NCBI GenBank assembly: GCA_023450535.1
Contig: JAEXGX010000083.1
Location: forward strand, 1 to 36,260
DNA: 36,260 nt
From: Pseudomonadota bacterium
GTDB lineage: Bacteria; Desulfobacterota; Desulfovibrionia; Desulfovibrionales; Desulfovibrionaceae
Reading direction: 5' to 3'
In this document: in pieces, positions 13,171-21,316 of the stretch
Layout of the letters: the number at the start of each line of letters is the position of its first letter
How positions within the stretch are numbered: position 1 is the first letter of the stretch
The notes under the pieces: model-generated
What the model was told of the DNA's origin: nothing
Databases searched by the model: none
What the model saw: the letters and a program-made list of their open reading frames with translations, nothing else
Translations under genes and position numbers: made by a program

Positions 13171-15174
13171 ATGGAATCAGACGTATTCAGCCTGTTCATC
13201 GCAGGTCTGCTCAACGCCATGACGCCTTCCAACCTGCTTGTCATGCTCATCGGGCTGGCGGTGGGCATCATCGGCGGCATGCTGCCCGGCATCGCCGTGG
13301 TTACGGCCATTGCCCTGTTCATTCCTTTCACTTTCACCATGTCGCCCGAAACGGCGCTTATCGCGCTTGGCGCAGTCTATTCCGGCGCGACTTACGGCGG
13401 AGCCAACGCGTCCATTCTCATCAACACGCCGGGCCAGCCCTCCTCTGTAATGACGGCGCTGGATGGTTATCAGCTGACATTGAATGGCAAGGCGGAAGAG
13501 GCGCTGTACGCGGCGCTCCTCGCTTCGGCCTGGGGCGGTATCATCGGCACGGTGGTACTGCTTGTCTTTTTCCGACCGTTGGCCAGCGTCGCGCTCAAGT
13601 TCGGTTCCGAATCCTTTTTCTGGATGGCCATCTTCGGCCTGACCACCCTGGCCGCCATGTTCCCCGGCAAGGTGTGCAAAACCATGCTGGCCGGGGCAGT
13701 CGGGCTCGGACTCAGCACCATTGGTCTTGATCCTTCCGGCGGCATTCCCCGTTTCACGTTCGGCTCCTTTAATCTTCTTCAGGGTTTTGACATGATCGTG
13801 CTCATGGTCGCCCTGTTTTCCATTTCCCAGATGCTGGCCGTCACGGAAGAGAACGCCAACTACATTGCGAAATACGATCGCGTGCCCGGAGCGTTTTGCC
13901 GTGCGTGGTCAGCCTTTATGAAGTCAAAACTGATGGTAACCATCACGGGCTTTGCCGGTACCTTTATCGGCACCTTGCCCGGCGCGGGCGGTACCGTCGC
14001 CGCCATCATCGCCTATAACGAGGCCAAGCGCTGGGACAAAAACCCGGATCGTTTCGGCAAGGGCTGCATCGACGGCGTCATGATTCCCGAATGTGCCAAT
14101 AACGCCTGCGTAGGCGGCGCGCTGGTGCCGCTCATGGCGCTGGGCATTCCCGGCAGTTCTTCCGCTGCCGTCATGGTCGGCGGCCTGCTGGCCCAGGGCC
14201 TCACCCCCGGCCCGGCCATGTTTCTCAAAAACTCAGATATCGCCTATACCTTCATTTCCAGTCTTTTTATCGCTAATGTCTTCATGATACTGGTAGGCTA
14301 TGTCATCGCCCGCATCTGTACAAAAATTCTTGACGTACCCAAATCCATCATTGTACCCGCCGTCATCACCCTGTCCTGCATCGGCGCGTATTCGCTGCGC
14401 GGCACTATGTTCGACGTGCTGGTGCTTCTGATCGCGGGCGGGCTGGCCTACATTTTCCTCAAAATAGATCTGCCGCCCGTGGGTGTAGCTCTTGGCGTGG
14501 TACTCGGCCCGATCATCGAAGAGAATCTGCTCGTCACCATTTCCCGCGCACAAGCCTCCAGCCTTGCGGATCTTTTCCTGTTCTCTCCGTTGTCCGTGCT
14601 TTTTATCGTACTGAGTGCCCTGTCCCTGGCGCTGCCGCTCTATCTCGAGCACAAGATGAAAAAACGCCAGCCTGAGACGAGCCGCGCCGCTCACACAATG
14701 CGCCCGGCCAATCTGCTACGCTTTGACAGCCTGTGCTACCTCGCCATCCTCGTCATCTGCTGTTTCTTCATCATTGCGGCGGGAGATCTGGAAAAAGAGG
14801 ACTCCGCCATCTTCCCCTACTTTGTGTTCGGCGCGGGCGTGTTCTTTTCGGCGCTGATTCTGTTCTGGCAACTCTTTGAACCCGCGCGGAAGAACCTCTC
14901 CCCGCAAAAACGCCACAGCTACTTCGTCATTGCCCTCTATTTCGGCATCGCCATGCTGGCCTATATGCTGGTAGAATACCTCGGATTCTTCACCGCCATG
15001 TTCCTGTGCATGCTCTGCATGCTGGCCTATGACCAGTTTGTGGAAAAGGAGCACGGAGTCTCCCTGTCCCGCTTTGTCCGGCTGACGCTTATCAGCTTTG
15101 CCGTCATCGGCGCGCAATATCTGGCCTTTACCCGGCTTATCGGCGTGGAAACGCCCGTAGGGCTGTTTATTTAG
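13171..15174 (+). CDS. TctA-TctB fused permease of a TTT transporter
   Basis: 667 residues. Residues 1 to about 500 are a full TctA: GMLPGIAVVTAIALFIPF early on, INTPGQPSSVMTALDGYQL, then GTLPGAGGTVAAIIAYNEAKRW and PECANNACVGGALVPLMALGIPG. After a basic linker (HKMKKRQPETSRAAH) come about 150 residues with four hydrophobic segments that look like TctB, ending TRLIGVETPVGLFI. Joining the two membrane subunits fixes their ratio at one to one. The separate tctA and tctB of the other operon in this window (1295-3409) show the usual arrangement. The start is the ATG after GAGGTACCCC. A very strong hairpin terminator follows. The partner receptor is probably 11766-12716. Confidence 0.92.
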   Translation: MESDVFSLFIAGLLNAMTPSNLLVMLIGLAVGIIGGMLPGIAVVTAIALFIPFTFTMSPETALIALGAVYSGATYGGANASILINTPGQPSSVMTALDGYQLTLNGKAEEALYAALLASAWGGIIGTVVLLVFFRPLASVALKFGSESFFWMAIFGLTTLAAMFPGKVCKTMLAGAVGLGLSTIGLDPSGGIPRFTFGSFNLLQGFDMIVLMVALFSISQMLAVTEENANYIAKYDRVPGAFCRAWSAFMKSKLMVTITGFAGTFIGTLPGAGGTVAAIIAYNEAKRWDKNPDRFGKGCIDGVMIPECANNACVGGALVPLMALGIPGSSSAAVMVGGLLAQGLTPGPAMFLKNSDIAYTFISSLFIANVFMILVGYVIARICTKILDVPKSIIVPAVITLSCIGAYSLRGTMFDVLVLLIAGGLAYIFLKIDLPPVGVALGVVLGPIIEENLLVTISRAQASSLADLFLFSPLSVLFIVLSALSLALPLYLEHKMKKRQPETSRAAHTMRPANLLRFDSLCYLAILVICCFFIIAAGDLEKEDSAIFPYFVFGAGVFFSALILFWQLFEPARKNLSPQKRHSYFVIALYFGIAMLAYMLVEYLGFFTAMFLCMLCMLAYDQFVEKEHGVSLSRFVRLTLISFAVIGAQYLAFTRLIGVETPVGLFI

Positions 15175-15212
15175 AGCTTTCTGTACCAAAACCACATGAC
15201 CCCCCAAGGGAA

Positions 15213-15254
15213 GGCACTCATAAAACCCGCGACAACGCGGGTTTTATGAGTGCC
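15213..15254. terminator. Very stable terminator hairpin after the fused permease
   Basis: A perfect 19-bp stem (15213-15231 with 15236-15254) has a 4-nt ACAA loop. The inner part, AAAACCCGCG with CGCGGGTTTT, has the form of a bidirectional terminator, with the T and A runs inside the longer stem. It separates the transporter from the iclR promoter. Confidence 0.85.
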
Positions 15255-15263
15255 GCGAAAATC

Positions 15264-15292
15264 TTGACAATTCTTCTTTTATGACATAAAAA
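15264..15292 (+). promoter_or_regulatory. Sigma-70-type promoter of iclR
   Basis: TTGACA (15264-15269) is followed after 17 bp by TAAAAA (15287-15292). The palindrome at 15293-15307 begins right behind the -10 box, where a bound repressor would block RNA polymerase. This fits autorepression. Confidence 0.6.
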
Positions 15293-15307
15293 TAGAACAT
15301 TGTTCTA
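15293..15307. promoter_or_regulatory. Candidate IclR operator before iclR
   Basis: TAGAACATTGTTCTA, with the same arms and the same upstream flank as the site at 9053. Its place directly behind the -10 box of iclR and 120 bp before the iclR start supports autoregulation and shared control of the block that starts at 9278. Confidence 0.78.
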
Positions 15308-15427
15308 CTTAATGAAACAACAAATATTTTCTTCCGGTCGTATTCACGTTGACCTTTGCCCGTTTCCGTCTCATGAAAAAGACTCACCGTACGCAGCGGT
15401 ACATCCCTATCTTCCGGAAGTGACACC

Positions 15428-16171
15428 ATGGAAAAAGTTCTCGAAAAAGCCTTCAAAATCATTGATGAACTCCTCAAATCGGAAGGACCACGAGGTGTGA
15501 CCGAGCTTGCGGATGAACTGGGGCTGGTCAAGAGCAATGTGCATCGACTGCTCAATTCGCTCATTGAACTGGAACTGGTGCGCCAGGTTCCGGATGGGGA
15601 AAAATACGAATTGACACTCAAATTATGGCAAATGGGCAACAAGGTTCTTTCCAAAACCAATGTCCGCAATATCGCGGAGTCATATATGAAACGCCTGAGC
15701 TCTCTCTCTCACGAGGATGTTTTTCTCTCCGCTCTGGAAGGAAACAACGTGCTCTATATCCACAAAATTGAGAGTAACCGCGTGGTGCGCGCCACTTTCG
15801 GCCCTGTCAATCCCGCGTACTGTTCCGCCACGGGCAAGGCTATCCTGGCCTGGACTACGGAAGAAAAGGCCCGCGAGAGCGTTCGCGGCGCGCAGCGCTT
15901 CACGGAAGACACCATTGTGGAGGAAGAAGCCTTTCTTGAGGAGCTGAAACAAATCCGGAAGCGCGGCTATTCGATTAATAAAGGGGAATGGCGGCGCAGT
16001 GTCCGGGGAGTAGCGGCTCCTATCTTTGATCATTGCGGCAGGGCTGTGGCGGCCATAGGCATATCCGGCCCGGCACACCGCCTCAGTCTTGAACTGCTTG
16101 CGGAACTGGCTCCTACCGTGAAGACCACGGCGGCCGAAATTTCCTCTCAACTGGGGTACTTGCCCGTCTGA
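15428..16171 (+). CDS. IclR-family transcriptional regulator
   Basis: 247 residues with the two usual parts. The N-terminal winged helix-turn-helix covers about 1-65 (GVTELADELGLVKSNVHRLLNSLIELELV split over helix 2 and the recognition helix). The effector-binding domain runs to the end, with AYCSATGKAILAW, then RGYSINKGEW, then GVAAPIFDHCGRAVAAIGISGP, all standard IclR positions. Such proteins bind a small acid and act as repressors or activators. The nearly identical palindromes at 9053 and 15293 make this protein the prime candidate for controlling itself and the DUF4392-ridA-amidohydrolase-TTT block. The kor-suc operon starts 365 bp downstream and shows no such palindrome. The start has a modest GGAAG ribosome site. 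Confidence 0.95.
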   Translation: MEKVLEKAFKIIDELLKSEGPRGVTELADELGLVKSNVHRLLNSLIELELVRQVPDGEKYELTLKLWQMGNKVLSKTNVRNIAESYMKRLSSLSHEDVFLSALEGNNVLYIHKIESNRVVRATFGPVNPAYCSATGKAILAWTTEEKARESVRGAQRFTEDTIVEEEAFLEELKQIRKRGYSINKGEWRRSVRGVAAPIFDHCGRAVAAIGISGPAHRLSLELLAELAPTVKTTAAEISSQLGYLPV

Positions 16172-16535
16172 GAGGCTGACAGACAGCGCCTTGCCGCCCC
16201 TGCCCGACAGGGCTGCGGCAAGGCCGCCGACGCACGGCGGCTGGCATGCTCCATGCGTTGGGTTTCACATGTATCGCGGCATTCCGTCGTATCCTGATCG
16301 ATTGCGGTGCGGCTTCGGCAGGGCTTTCGCGGCGGAAAGCACGTACCCGTGAACCATTCTCCCACCTGACCGAAAAAGCGGAGACGGCCTGACCTTCCGT
16401 CCCGAACTCTTCGCGCACGCTTCCTTCGGACTCATTGAACCGGGGCATACCCCTGTCCTCCCGTTTTCGCGCGGGGTCTTTTCTCACGCAGTCTGGACAG
16501 AGGGAATGGAACACTTGCGACGAGGTAATTTGGCA
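16172..16535. other. Gap between iclR and korD with a long hairpin
   Basis: 364 bp without a gene. At 16188-16224 a 10-bp perfect stem (GCCTTGCCGC with its complement) holds a second CCCTG/CAGGG stem and may end the iclR transcript, although no T tract follows. The remainder should contain the kor operon promoter, but I could not pick convincing -35 and -10 boxes. Confidence 0.55.
16188..16224 (+). terminator. Possible terminator hairpin after iclR
   Basis: Stem 16188-16197 with 16215-16224, plus an inner CCCTG/CAGGG stem. It is stable and placed 17 bp after the iclR stop. The missing T tract makes a simple rho-independent terminator uncertain. Confidence 0.45.
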
Positions 16536-16739
16536 ATGAGAAACAGGATCAGGATAGAACGACGCTGGTGCAAGGGGTGCGGGATATGCGCGTCCTTCTG
16601 CCCGAAAGGCGTACTGGGGCTGGACGACGAGGAAAAGGCGGAGGTGCAGCATCCGGAGTACTGCGTGGGGTGCGGAACATGTGAAAGGCTGTGCCCGGAT
16701 CTGGCGATTACGGTGAGCCGGATGGAGGAAGCGTCATGA
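16536..16739 (+). CDS. korD: 2-oxoacid:ferredoxin oxidoreductase delta subunit (2[4Fe-4S] ferredoxin)
   Basis: 67 residues with two CxxCxxCxxxCP clusters: CKGCGICASFCPKG and CVGCGTCERLCPD. This is the electron-carrying subunit of the four-part 2-oxoacid:ferredoxin oxidoreductase, placed first as in many korDABC operons. The start at 16536 (MRNRIRIERRW) is preferred because GAGG lies ten bases upstream and the product then begins like other delta subunits; the ATG at 16506 has its G-rich stretch too close. The last four bases overlap the next start (ATGA), so it is translationally coupled to the alpha subunit. Confidence 0.93.
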   Translation: MRNRIRIERRWCKGCGICASFCPKGVLGLDDEEKAEVQHPEYCVGCGTCERLCPDLAITVSRMEEAS

Positions 16740-17884
16740 GTGCGGAGGAATGTTTCGTGCAGGGGAACGAAGCCTGTGTGCGGGGGGCGCTGTACGCGGG
16801 GCTGAAGTTTTTTGCGGGCTATCCCATTACGCCGTCCACGGAGATGGCGGAGCTTCTCTCCGAGCATCTGCCCCGTCACGGGGGGCATTTTGTGCAGATG
16901 GAAGACGAGCTGGCCTCCATGTGCGCCATTATCGGTGCTTCGGTCACGGGCAGCAAGACCATGACGGCCACCAGCGGGCCGGGATTTTCCCTGATGCAGG
17001 AGGCACTGGGCTATGCCGTGATGGCGGAAATACCCTGCGTGGTGGCCAGTGTGCAGCGGGGTGGGCCGTCCACCGGGCTGGCCACCAGGGTGGCACAGGG
17101 CGACGTCAATCAGGCGCGCTGGGGCACGCACGGGGAACACTCGATCATCGCGCTCACGGCATCGGGCATTCAGGACGTGTTTTCTGTCACGGTGGAAGCC
17201 TTCAACATGGCCGAAACGTACCGCACGCCGGTGATTCTTCTGTTTGACGAGGTTATCGGACATATGCGGGAAAAGCTTGTCCTTCCCGAAAAAGGAGAGC
17301 TTCCGGTGGTGAACCGTTTGCGGACCTCGGTGAAGCAGGGGGTGAACTACCACCCGTATCTGCCGCGCGAGGACGGCCGCCTGCCCATGTCGGACTTTGG
17401 CGGGGTGCACCGCTATAACGTGACAGGCCTGTATCATGACATCTGGGGCTTTCCGACGGAGAAACCGGAAGAAGTGGAGAAGCTCTTGTACCATCTGGTG
17501 GAAAAAATCGAAACCAAAGCGGACGAGATTGCGCGCTACCGGGAATACTTTCTGGACGACGCAAAGATGGTGTTCATTTCCTACGGCAGTGCGGCGCGCA
17601 GTGTGCTGCATCTGGTGACCACGCTGCGTGGCAAGGGTATCCGGGCAGGGCTGCTGGAACTGCAGACGCTGTGGCCCTTCCCGGTGAACCTGGTGCGTTC
17701 CCGCACGGAACATGCCCGCCATGTGTACGTGGTGGAAATGAACATGGGTCAGGTATGCGCGCAGGTGCGTCAGGCCGTGGCGCGTCCTGACGACGTTTTC
17801 CTGATCAACCGCGTGGACGGCCAGCTGATCACCCCGACGGATATCGGGAACGTGATGCGCGTGGTCGAAGGGAGGGGTTTCTGA
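16736..17884 (+). CDS. korA: 2-oxoacid:ferredoxin oxidoreductase alpha subunit
   Basis: 382 residues. The N-terminal pyrimidine-binding domain shows GNEACVRGALYAGLKFFAGY, then PITPSTEMAELLS, the conserved Glu in QMEDELASM, GSKTMTATSGPGFSLM, and QRGGPSTGLATRVAQGDVNQ. These are the signatures of the 2-oxoglutarate-type (KorA) branch. The C-terminal part (FISYGSAARSVLHLV, LRGKGIRAGLLELQTLWPF) is the transketolase-C-like domain. With KorB it oxidatively decarboxylates a 2-oxoacid with CoA, giving acyl-CoA, CO2 and reduced ferredoxin. GGAGG lies before the start. The stop overlaps the korB start by one base (TGATG). The exact 2-oxoacid is inferred from the neighbouring sucCD. Confidence 0.94.
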   Translation: MSAEECFVQGNEACVRGALYAGLKFFAGYPITPSTEMAELLSEHLPRHGGHFVQMEDELASMCAIIGASVTGSKTMTATSGPGFSLMQEALGYAVMAEIPCVVASVQRGGPSTGLATRVAQGDVNQARWGTHGEHSIIALTASGIQDVFSVTVEAFNMAETYRTPVILLFDEVIGHMREKLVLPEKGELPVVNRLRTSVKQGVNYHPYLPREDGRLPMSDFGGVHRYNVTGLYHDIWGFPTEKPEEVEKLLYHLVEKIETKADEIARYREYFLDDAKMVFISYGSAARSVLHLVTTLRGKGIRAGLLELQTLWPFPVNLVRSRTEHARHVYVVEMNMGQVCAQVRQAVARPDDVFLINRVDGQLITPTDIGNVMRVVEGRGF

Positions 17885-18681
17885 TGGCGGTGCGTGATTT
17901 CATTCGGGAACGCTTTTTTCCTCACATCTGGTGTTCGGGCTGCGGCCACGGAACGACTCTCAACGCGCTGCTCCATGCCTTTGACGAGCTTGGCCTTGAT
18001 CCCTGCTCGCTGGTGATGGTTTCCGGCATCGGCTGTTCGGCGCGCATTTCCGGTTATGTGAACGTCCACAGCATGCACACACTGCACGGCCGTGCGTTGG
18101 CCTTTGCCACGGGCATCAAGCTTGCGCGTCCGGATCTGAACGTGGTGGTGCCCATGGGCGACGGCGACGCCACGGCCATCGGGGGAAATCACTTCATCCA
18201 TGCAGCGCGGCGCAACATCAACCTGACCGCGATTCTGATGAACAACCGCATCTACGGCATGACGGGGGGCCAGTACTCCCCGATGTCCGGAGCGGGCACA
18301 CTGGCGACCACGGCCCCGTACGGCAACATCGACCGGGACTTTGACGCGGTAAGGCTGGCGGAAGGCGCAGGAGCGACCTTTGTGGCGCGGAGCACCACCT
18401 GTCATGTGAAGGAACTGTGCTCACTGCTGAAAAAAGCCATTCTGCACAAGGGTTTTTCCGTAGTAGAAGTCATGACCCAGTGCCCTACCTACTTCGGCCG
18501 CAAGAACAAGCTGGGCGGCGCGGCGGACATGCTGCGCCATTACCGGGATCATACCGCGCCGCTGGGGTCATCCAAGTTGGCGGAGTCTCCCGGACTCATT
18601 CCCCGGGGCATCTTCGTGGACCGCGAGGAACCGGAATACTGCGAATCCTATGAAGCGATCATCAGGCGGGTGAAGGAGTAG
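17884..18681 (+). CDS. korB: 2-oxoacid:ferredoxin oxidoreductase beta subunit (TPP-binding)
   Basis: 265 residues, the thiamine-diphosphate pyrophosphate-binding subunit. HIWCSGCGHGT near the start and the TPP/Mg motif GDGDATAIGGNHFIHAARRN, followed by MNNRIYGMTGGQYSP (GDG about 91-93, with the NN pair about 27 residues later), are diagnostic. VSGIGCSARISGYVNVHSMHT, split at the SGYV turn, is the usual segment of this branch. It forms the catalytic core with KorA and takes electrons through KorD. The start codon overlaps the korA stop and is preceded by GGGAGG; three bases separate it from korC. Confidence 0.95.
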   Translation: MAVRDFIRERFFPHIWCSGCGHGTTLNALLHAFDELGLDPCSLVMVSGIGCSARISGYVNVHSMHTLHGRALAFATGIKLARPDLNVVVPMGDGDATAIGGNHFIHAARRNINLTAILMNNRIYGMTGGQYSPMSGAGTLATTAPYGNIDRDFDAVRLAEGAGATFVARSTTCHVKELCSLLKKAILHKGFSVVEVMTQCPTYFGRKNKLGGAADMLRHYRDHTAPLGSSKLAESPGLIPRGIFVDREEPEYCESYEAIIRRVKE

Positions 18682-18684
18682 GAC

Positions 18685-19227
18685 ATGGAAAAATACCGTT
18701 TTCTTCTTTCCGGTTCGGGGGGCCAGGGGATCATCACCATGGCCATACTGCTGGCCGAGGCGGCGGCAATATACGAAGGGCTGACGGCGGTGCAATCCCA
18801 GGTGTACGGCCCGGAAGCCCGGGGCGGGGCGACGCGTTCGGACGTCATTATCTCCGACAATACGATTCTCTTCCCCAAGGTGACGCAACCGGGAATTCTC
18901 GTGGCCCTGAATCAAAGTTCTTTTATGAAATACGGGAGTCTGGTGCGTCCCGGCGGGTTGTTGCTGACGGACAGCCGCATGGTGCACCCCGACGGGGAGC
19001 TGGATGTGCGACATGTCGCACTGCCCCTGTATGAAACGGTCATGGCCGAGTTCGGCAAGGCCCAGGCGCTGAATATCTGCACGCTGGGCGCGCTGATCGG
19101 GCTGACGGGTGTTATCACCTCATCCTCGGCGGAAAAGGTGCTGGCGCAACGTTTTCCCCGCGCGGCGGAAAGCAACGCCAAGGCGCTGCATCTGGGGCTG
19201 GAGCTGTCAGCGGGGAGGGCGGCATGA
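18685..19227 (+). CDS. korC: 2-oxoacid:ferredoxin oxidoreductase gamma subunit
   Basis: 180 residues, the usual size. FLLSGSGGQGIITMAILLAE is the standard gamma-subunit start (GxGGQG), followed by the TAVQSQVYGPEARGGATRSDVI stretch (Gln, Tyr, Gly-Pro-x-x-Arg-Gly-Gly conserved) and DNTILFPKVTQPGILVALNQ. This subunit completes the KorABCD complex and contacts the CoA side of the alpha subunit in known structures. AAGGAG lies before the start. Its last four bases overlap the sucC start (ATGA), which ties the oxidoreductase and the CoA ligase into one translational unit. Confidence 0.94.
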   Translation: MEKYRFLLSGSGGQGIITMAILLAEAAAIYEGLTAVQSQVYGPEARGGATRSDVIISDNTILFPKVTQPGILVALNQSSFMKYGSLVRPGGLLLTDSRMVHPDGELDVRHVALPLYETVMAEFGKAQALNICTLGALIGLTGVITSSSAEKVLAQRFPRAAESNAKALHLGLELSAGRAA

Positions 19228-20378
19228 ATATTCATGAATATCAGGCCAAGGAACTGTTCCGGGCGTACGGTATTCCCGTTCCGGAAGGCCGCGTGGCAGC
19301 GGACGCGGCCGGAGCGGCGACGGCTTCCCGCGAACTGGGGCCGGAAGTGGTGGTCAAGGCCCAAATTCACGCCGGAGGCCGGGGCAAGGCCGGAGGCGTG
19401 AAACCTGCGACCACGCCGGAAGAGGCAGAACGAATTGCTGCATCCCTGCTGGGCCGCGCGCTGATCACCAAACAAACCGGGCCGGAAGGCCGCGTGGTGC
19501 ACACGGTTCTGGTAGAGCGCGGGCAGAGGATCGCGCGCGAGCTGTACGCGGCAGTCACGCTGGATCGCGCCACGAGCCGCCCTGTGCTGATGGCCAGCCC
19601 GGACGGAGGCATGGATATTGAAGCCGTGGCTTCGCACACGCCGGAACGGATTATCCGCGTCCCGGCAGACCCGTTGTACGGCCTGACGTACTTTGAGGCG
19701 CGGCGGGCGGCGGCCTTTCTGGGCTTCACGGGCAAGGGACTGCACGGCTGCGCCCGCCTGCTGAAAAACCTGTTCCGCCTGTACTGGGAAAAGGACGCCT
19801 CGCTGGCGGAGATCAATCCGCTCATTGTGACGGAAGACGGGGATATTCTGGCGCTGGACGCCAAGCTCAACTTTGAGGACAACGCCCTGTTCCGCCATCC
19901 GGAGCTGATCGGACTGGCCGACGCCAACGAGCAGGACCCTCTGGAGCTGGAAGCGAACCGCCACGGCCTGAACTACATCCGGCTGGAAGGAAATATCGGC
20001 GTCATGGTGAACGGCGCAGGGCTGGCCATGGCGACCATGGATCTGATCAAGCAGGCCGGGGGCGACCCGGCCAATTTCCTCGACGTGGGCGGGGGCGCAG
20101 GCGCGGCGAAAATCGCGGCAGGTTTCCGGATCATTCTGTCCGATCCCAGGGTCCGGGCCATCCTTGTTAATATCTTCGGCGGCATCCTGCGCTGCGACCT
20201 TCTGGCGGAGGGCGTGGTCACGGCGGCGAAAGAGGCAGGCGTGAGCGTGCCGGTCATCGTGCGCATGCAGGGCACGAATGCGGAGGAAGGCCGCCGCATC
20301 CTGGCTCAATCCGGTCTGGCCTTCACCGTGGCGGAAAACCTCAGAGACGCGGCGCGTCTGGTTGCGGAGGTCAAATGA
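19224..20378 (+). CDS. sucC: Succinate-CoA ligase (ADP-forming) beta subunit
   Basis: 384 residues, close to the usual 385-390. The ATP-grasp domain starts MNIHEYQAKELFRAYGIPVP, with VVKAQIHAGGRGKAGGVK as the nucleotide loop. SLAEINPLIVTEDG contains a conserved metal-site Glu-Ile-Asn-Pro. The C-terminal ligase domain has GNIGVMVNGAGLAMATMDLI, then NIFGGILRCDLLAEGV. The enzyme turns succinyl-CoA, ADP and phosphate into succinate, CoA and ATP, and works with SucD. In an anaerobe it would bring ATP from the acyl-CoA made by KorABCD. It overlaps korC and sucD by four bases each. A related acyl-CoA (for example malyl-CoA ligase type) cannot be excluded from the sequence. Confidence 0.94.
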   Translation: MNIHEYQAKELFRAYGIPVPEGRVAADAAGAATASRELGPEVVVKAQIHAGGRGKAGGVKPATTPEEAERIAASLLGRALITKQTGPEGRVVHTVLVERGQRIARELYAAVTLDRATSRPVLMASPDGGMDIEAVASHTPERIIRVPADPLYGLTYFEARRAAAFLGFTGKGLHGCARLLKNLFRLYWEKDASLAEINPLIVTEDGDILALDAKLNFEDNALFRHPELIGLADANEQDPLELEANRHGLNYIRLEGNIGVMVNGAGLAMATMDLIKQAGGDPANFLDVGGGAGAAKIAAGFRIILSDPRVRAILVNIFGGILRCDLLAEGVVTAAKEAGVSVPVIVRMQGTNAEEGRRILAQSGLAFTVAENLRDAARLVAEVK

Positions 20379-21241
20379 GCATCTATATCAATGCGGAAAC
20401 CCGCGCGCTGGTGCAGGGTATCACCGGCTCGGAAGGCATGTTCCATACCGGGGAAATGCGCGCCTACGGCACAAACGTGGTCGCGGGCATGACGCCAGGC
20501 AAGGGCGGCGGCACGGTACACGGCCTGCCGGTCTATGATTCCGTGCGGGAAGCGCGGGAGGCCACCGGCGCGGACGCCTCGATTATCTTCGTGCCCGCCG
20601 CCATGGCCGCCGATGCGGTAATGGAGGCCGCCGACGCGGGCATTCCCCTTATCGTATGCATAACCGAAGGCATTCCCGTGCGGGACATGACCTGCGTTAT
20701 CCCCTATGTGCGCTCCCGTGGTTCCTTGTTGATCGGACCAAACTGTCCAGGCCTGATCAGCCCCGGCCAAGCCAAACTGGGGATCATGCCCAACCGCATC
20801 CACCGGCCGGGACGCGTCGGCGTGGTTTCCCGCAGTGGCACCCTGACCTATGAGGTCGTGGATCAGCTGACACGCGAGGGGCTGGGGCAGTCCTCCTGCG
20901 TGGGCATCGGCGGCGACCCGGTCATCGGCCAGAGCTTCACTGACGTCATGAGGCGTTTCAACGACGACCCCGATACCGATCTTGTGGTCATGATCGGTGA
21001 AATCGGCGGCAATGCGGAACAGGAAGCCGCCGCCTTCGTGCGTGATCATTTCCGCAAGCCCGTGGTGGGATTCATCGCGGGCCGCACAGCCCCTCCCGGA
21101 CGCCGCATGGGCCACGCCGGGGCCATTGTTTCCGGCCGCTCCGATACCACGGAGGAAAAACTCGCCTTCCTCCAGACCTGCGGCATCACCTGCGTTGACG
21201 ACCTCGCCGCCATCGGCTCCGTTGTTAAAAAGATGGTTTGA
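20375..21241 (+). CDS. sucD: Succinate-CoA ligase alpha subunit
   Basis: 288 residues, same length as E. coli SucD. The CoA-binding Rossmann domain shows VQGITGSEGMFHTGEMRAYGT with GMTPGKGG, then IIFVPAAMAADAVMEA. The ligase domain has LIGPNCPGLISPG, and the phosphorylated histidine lies in MGHAGAIVSG (His247). SRSGTLTYEVVDQLT and QSSCVGIGGDP are further family signatures. It pairs with SucC. GGAGG lies before the start, and the four-base overlap with sucC supports equal synthesis. The next gene, a carrier of the Asp-Al_Ex family, begins 75 bp later. Confidence 0.95.
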   Translation: MSIYINAETRALVQGITGSEGMFHTGEMRAYGTNVVAGMTPGKGGGTVHGLPVYDSVREAREATGADASIIFVPAAMAADAVMEAADAGIPLIVCITEGIPVRDMTCVIPYVRSRGSLLIGPNCPGLISPGQAKLGIMPNRIHRPGRVGVVSRSGTLTYEVVDQLTREGLGQSSCVGIGGDPVIGQSFTDVMRRFNDDPDTDLVVMIGEIGGNAEQEAAAFVRDHFRKPVVGFIAGRTAPPGRRMGHAGAIVSGRSDTTEEKLAFLQTCGITCVDDLAAIGSVVKKMV

Positions 21242-21316
21242 GAGGTATGGGGGAAGAAGTCCCTTTTGAAAAGGGGCTCCCTCCCCCGCCCCGAAACATG
21301 CCAACCGGAGGTCCCC

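Noticed and set aside
18912..20309. 1.4-kb minus-strand frame opposite korC and sucC
   Set aside because: A by-product of high GC and codon bias in sucC; the translation is His/Arg/Ala-rich with no family pattern.
21246..21285. CCCTTTTGAAAAGGG palindrome after sucD as a terminator
   Set aside because: No T tract follows and the next carrier gene appears to belong to the same transcript; probably a repeat remnant.
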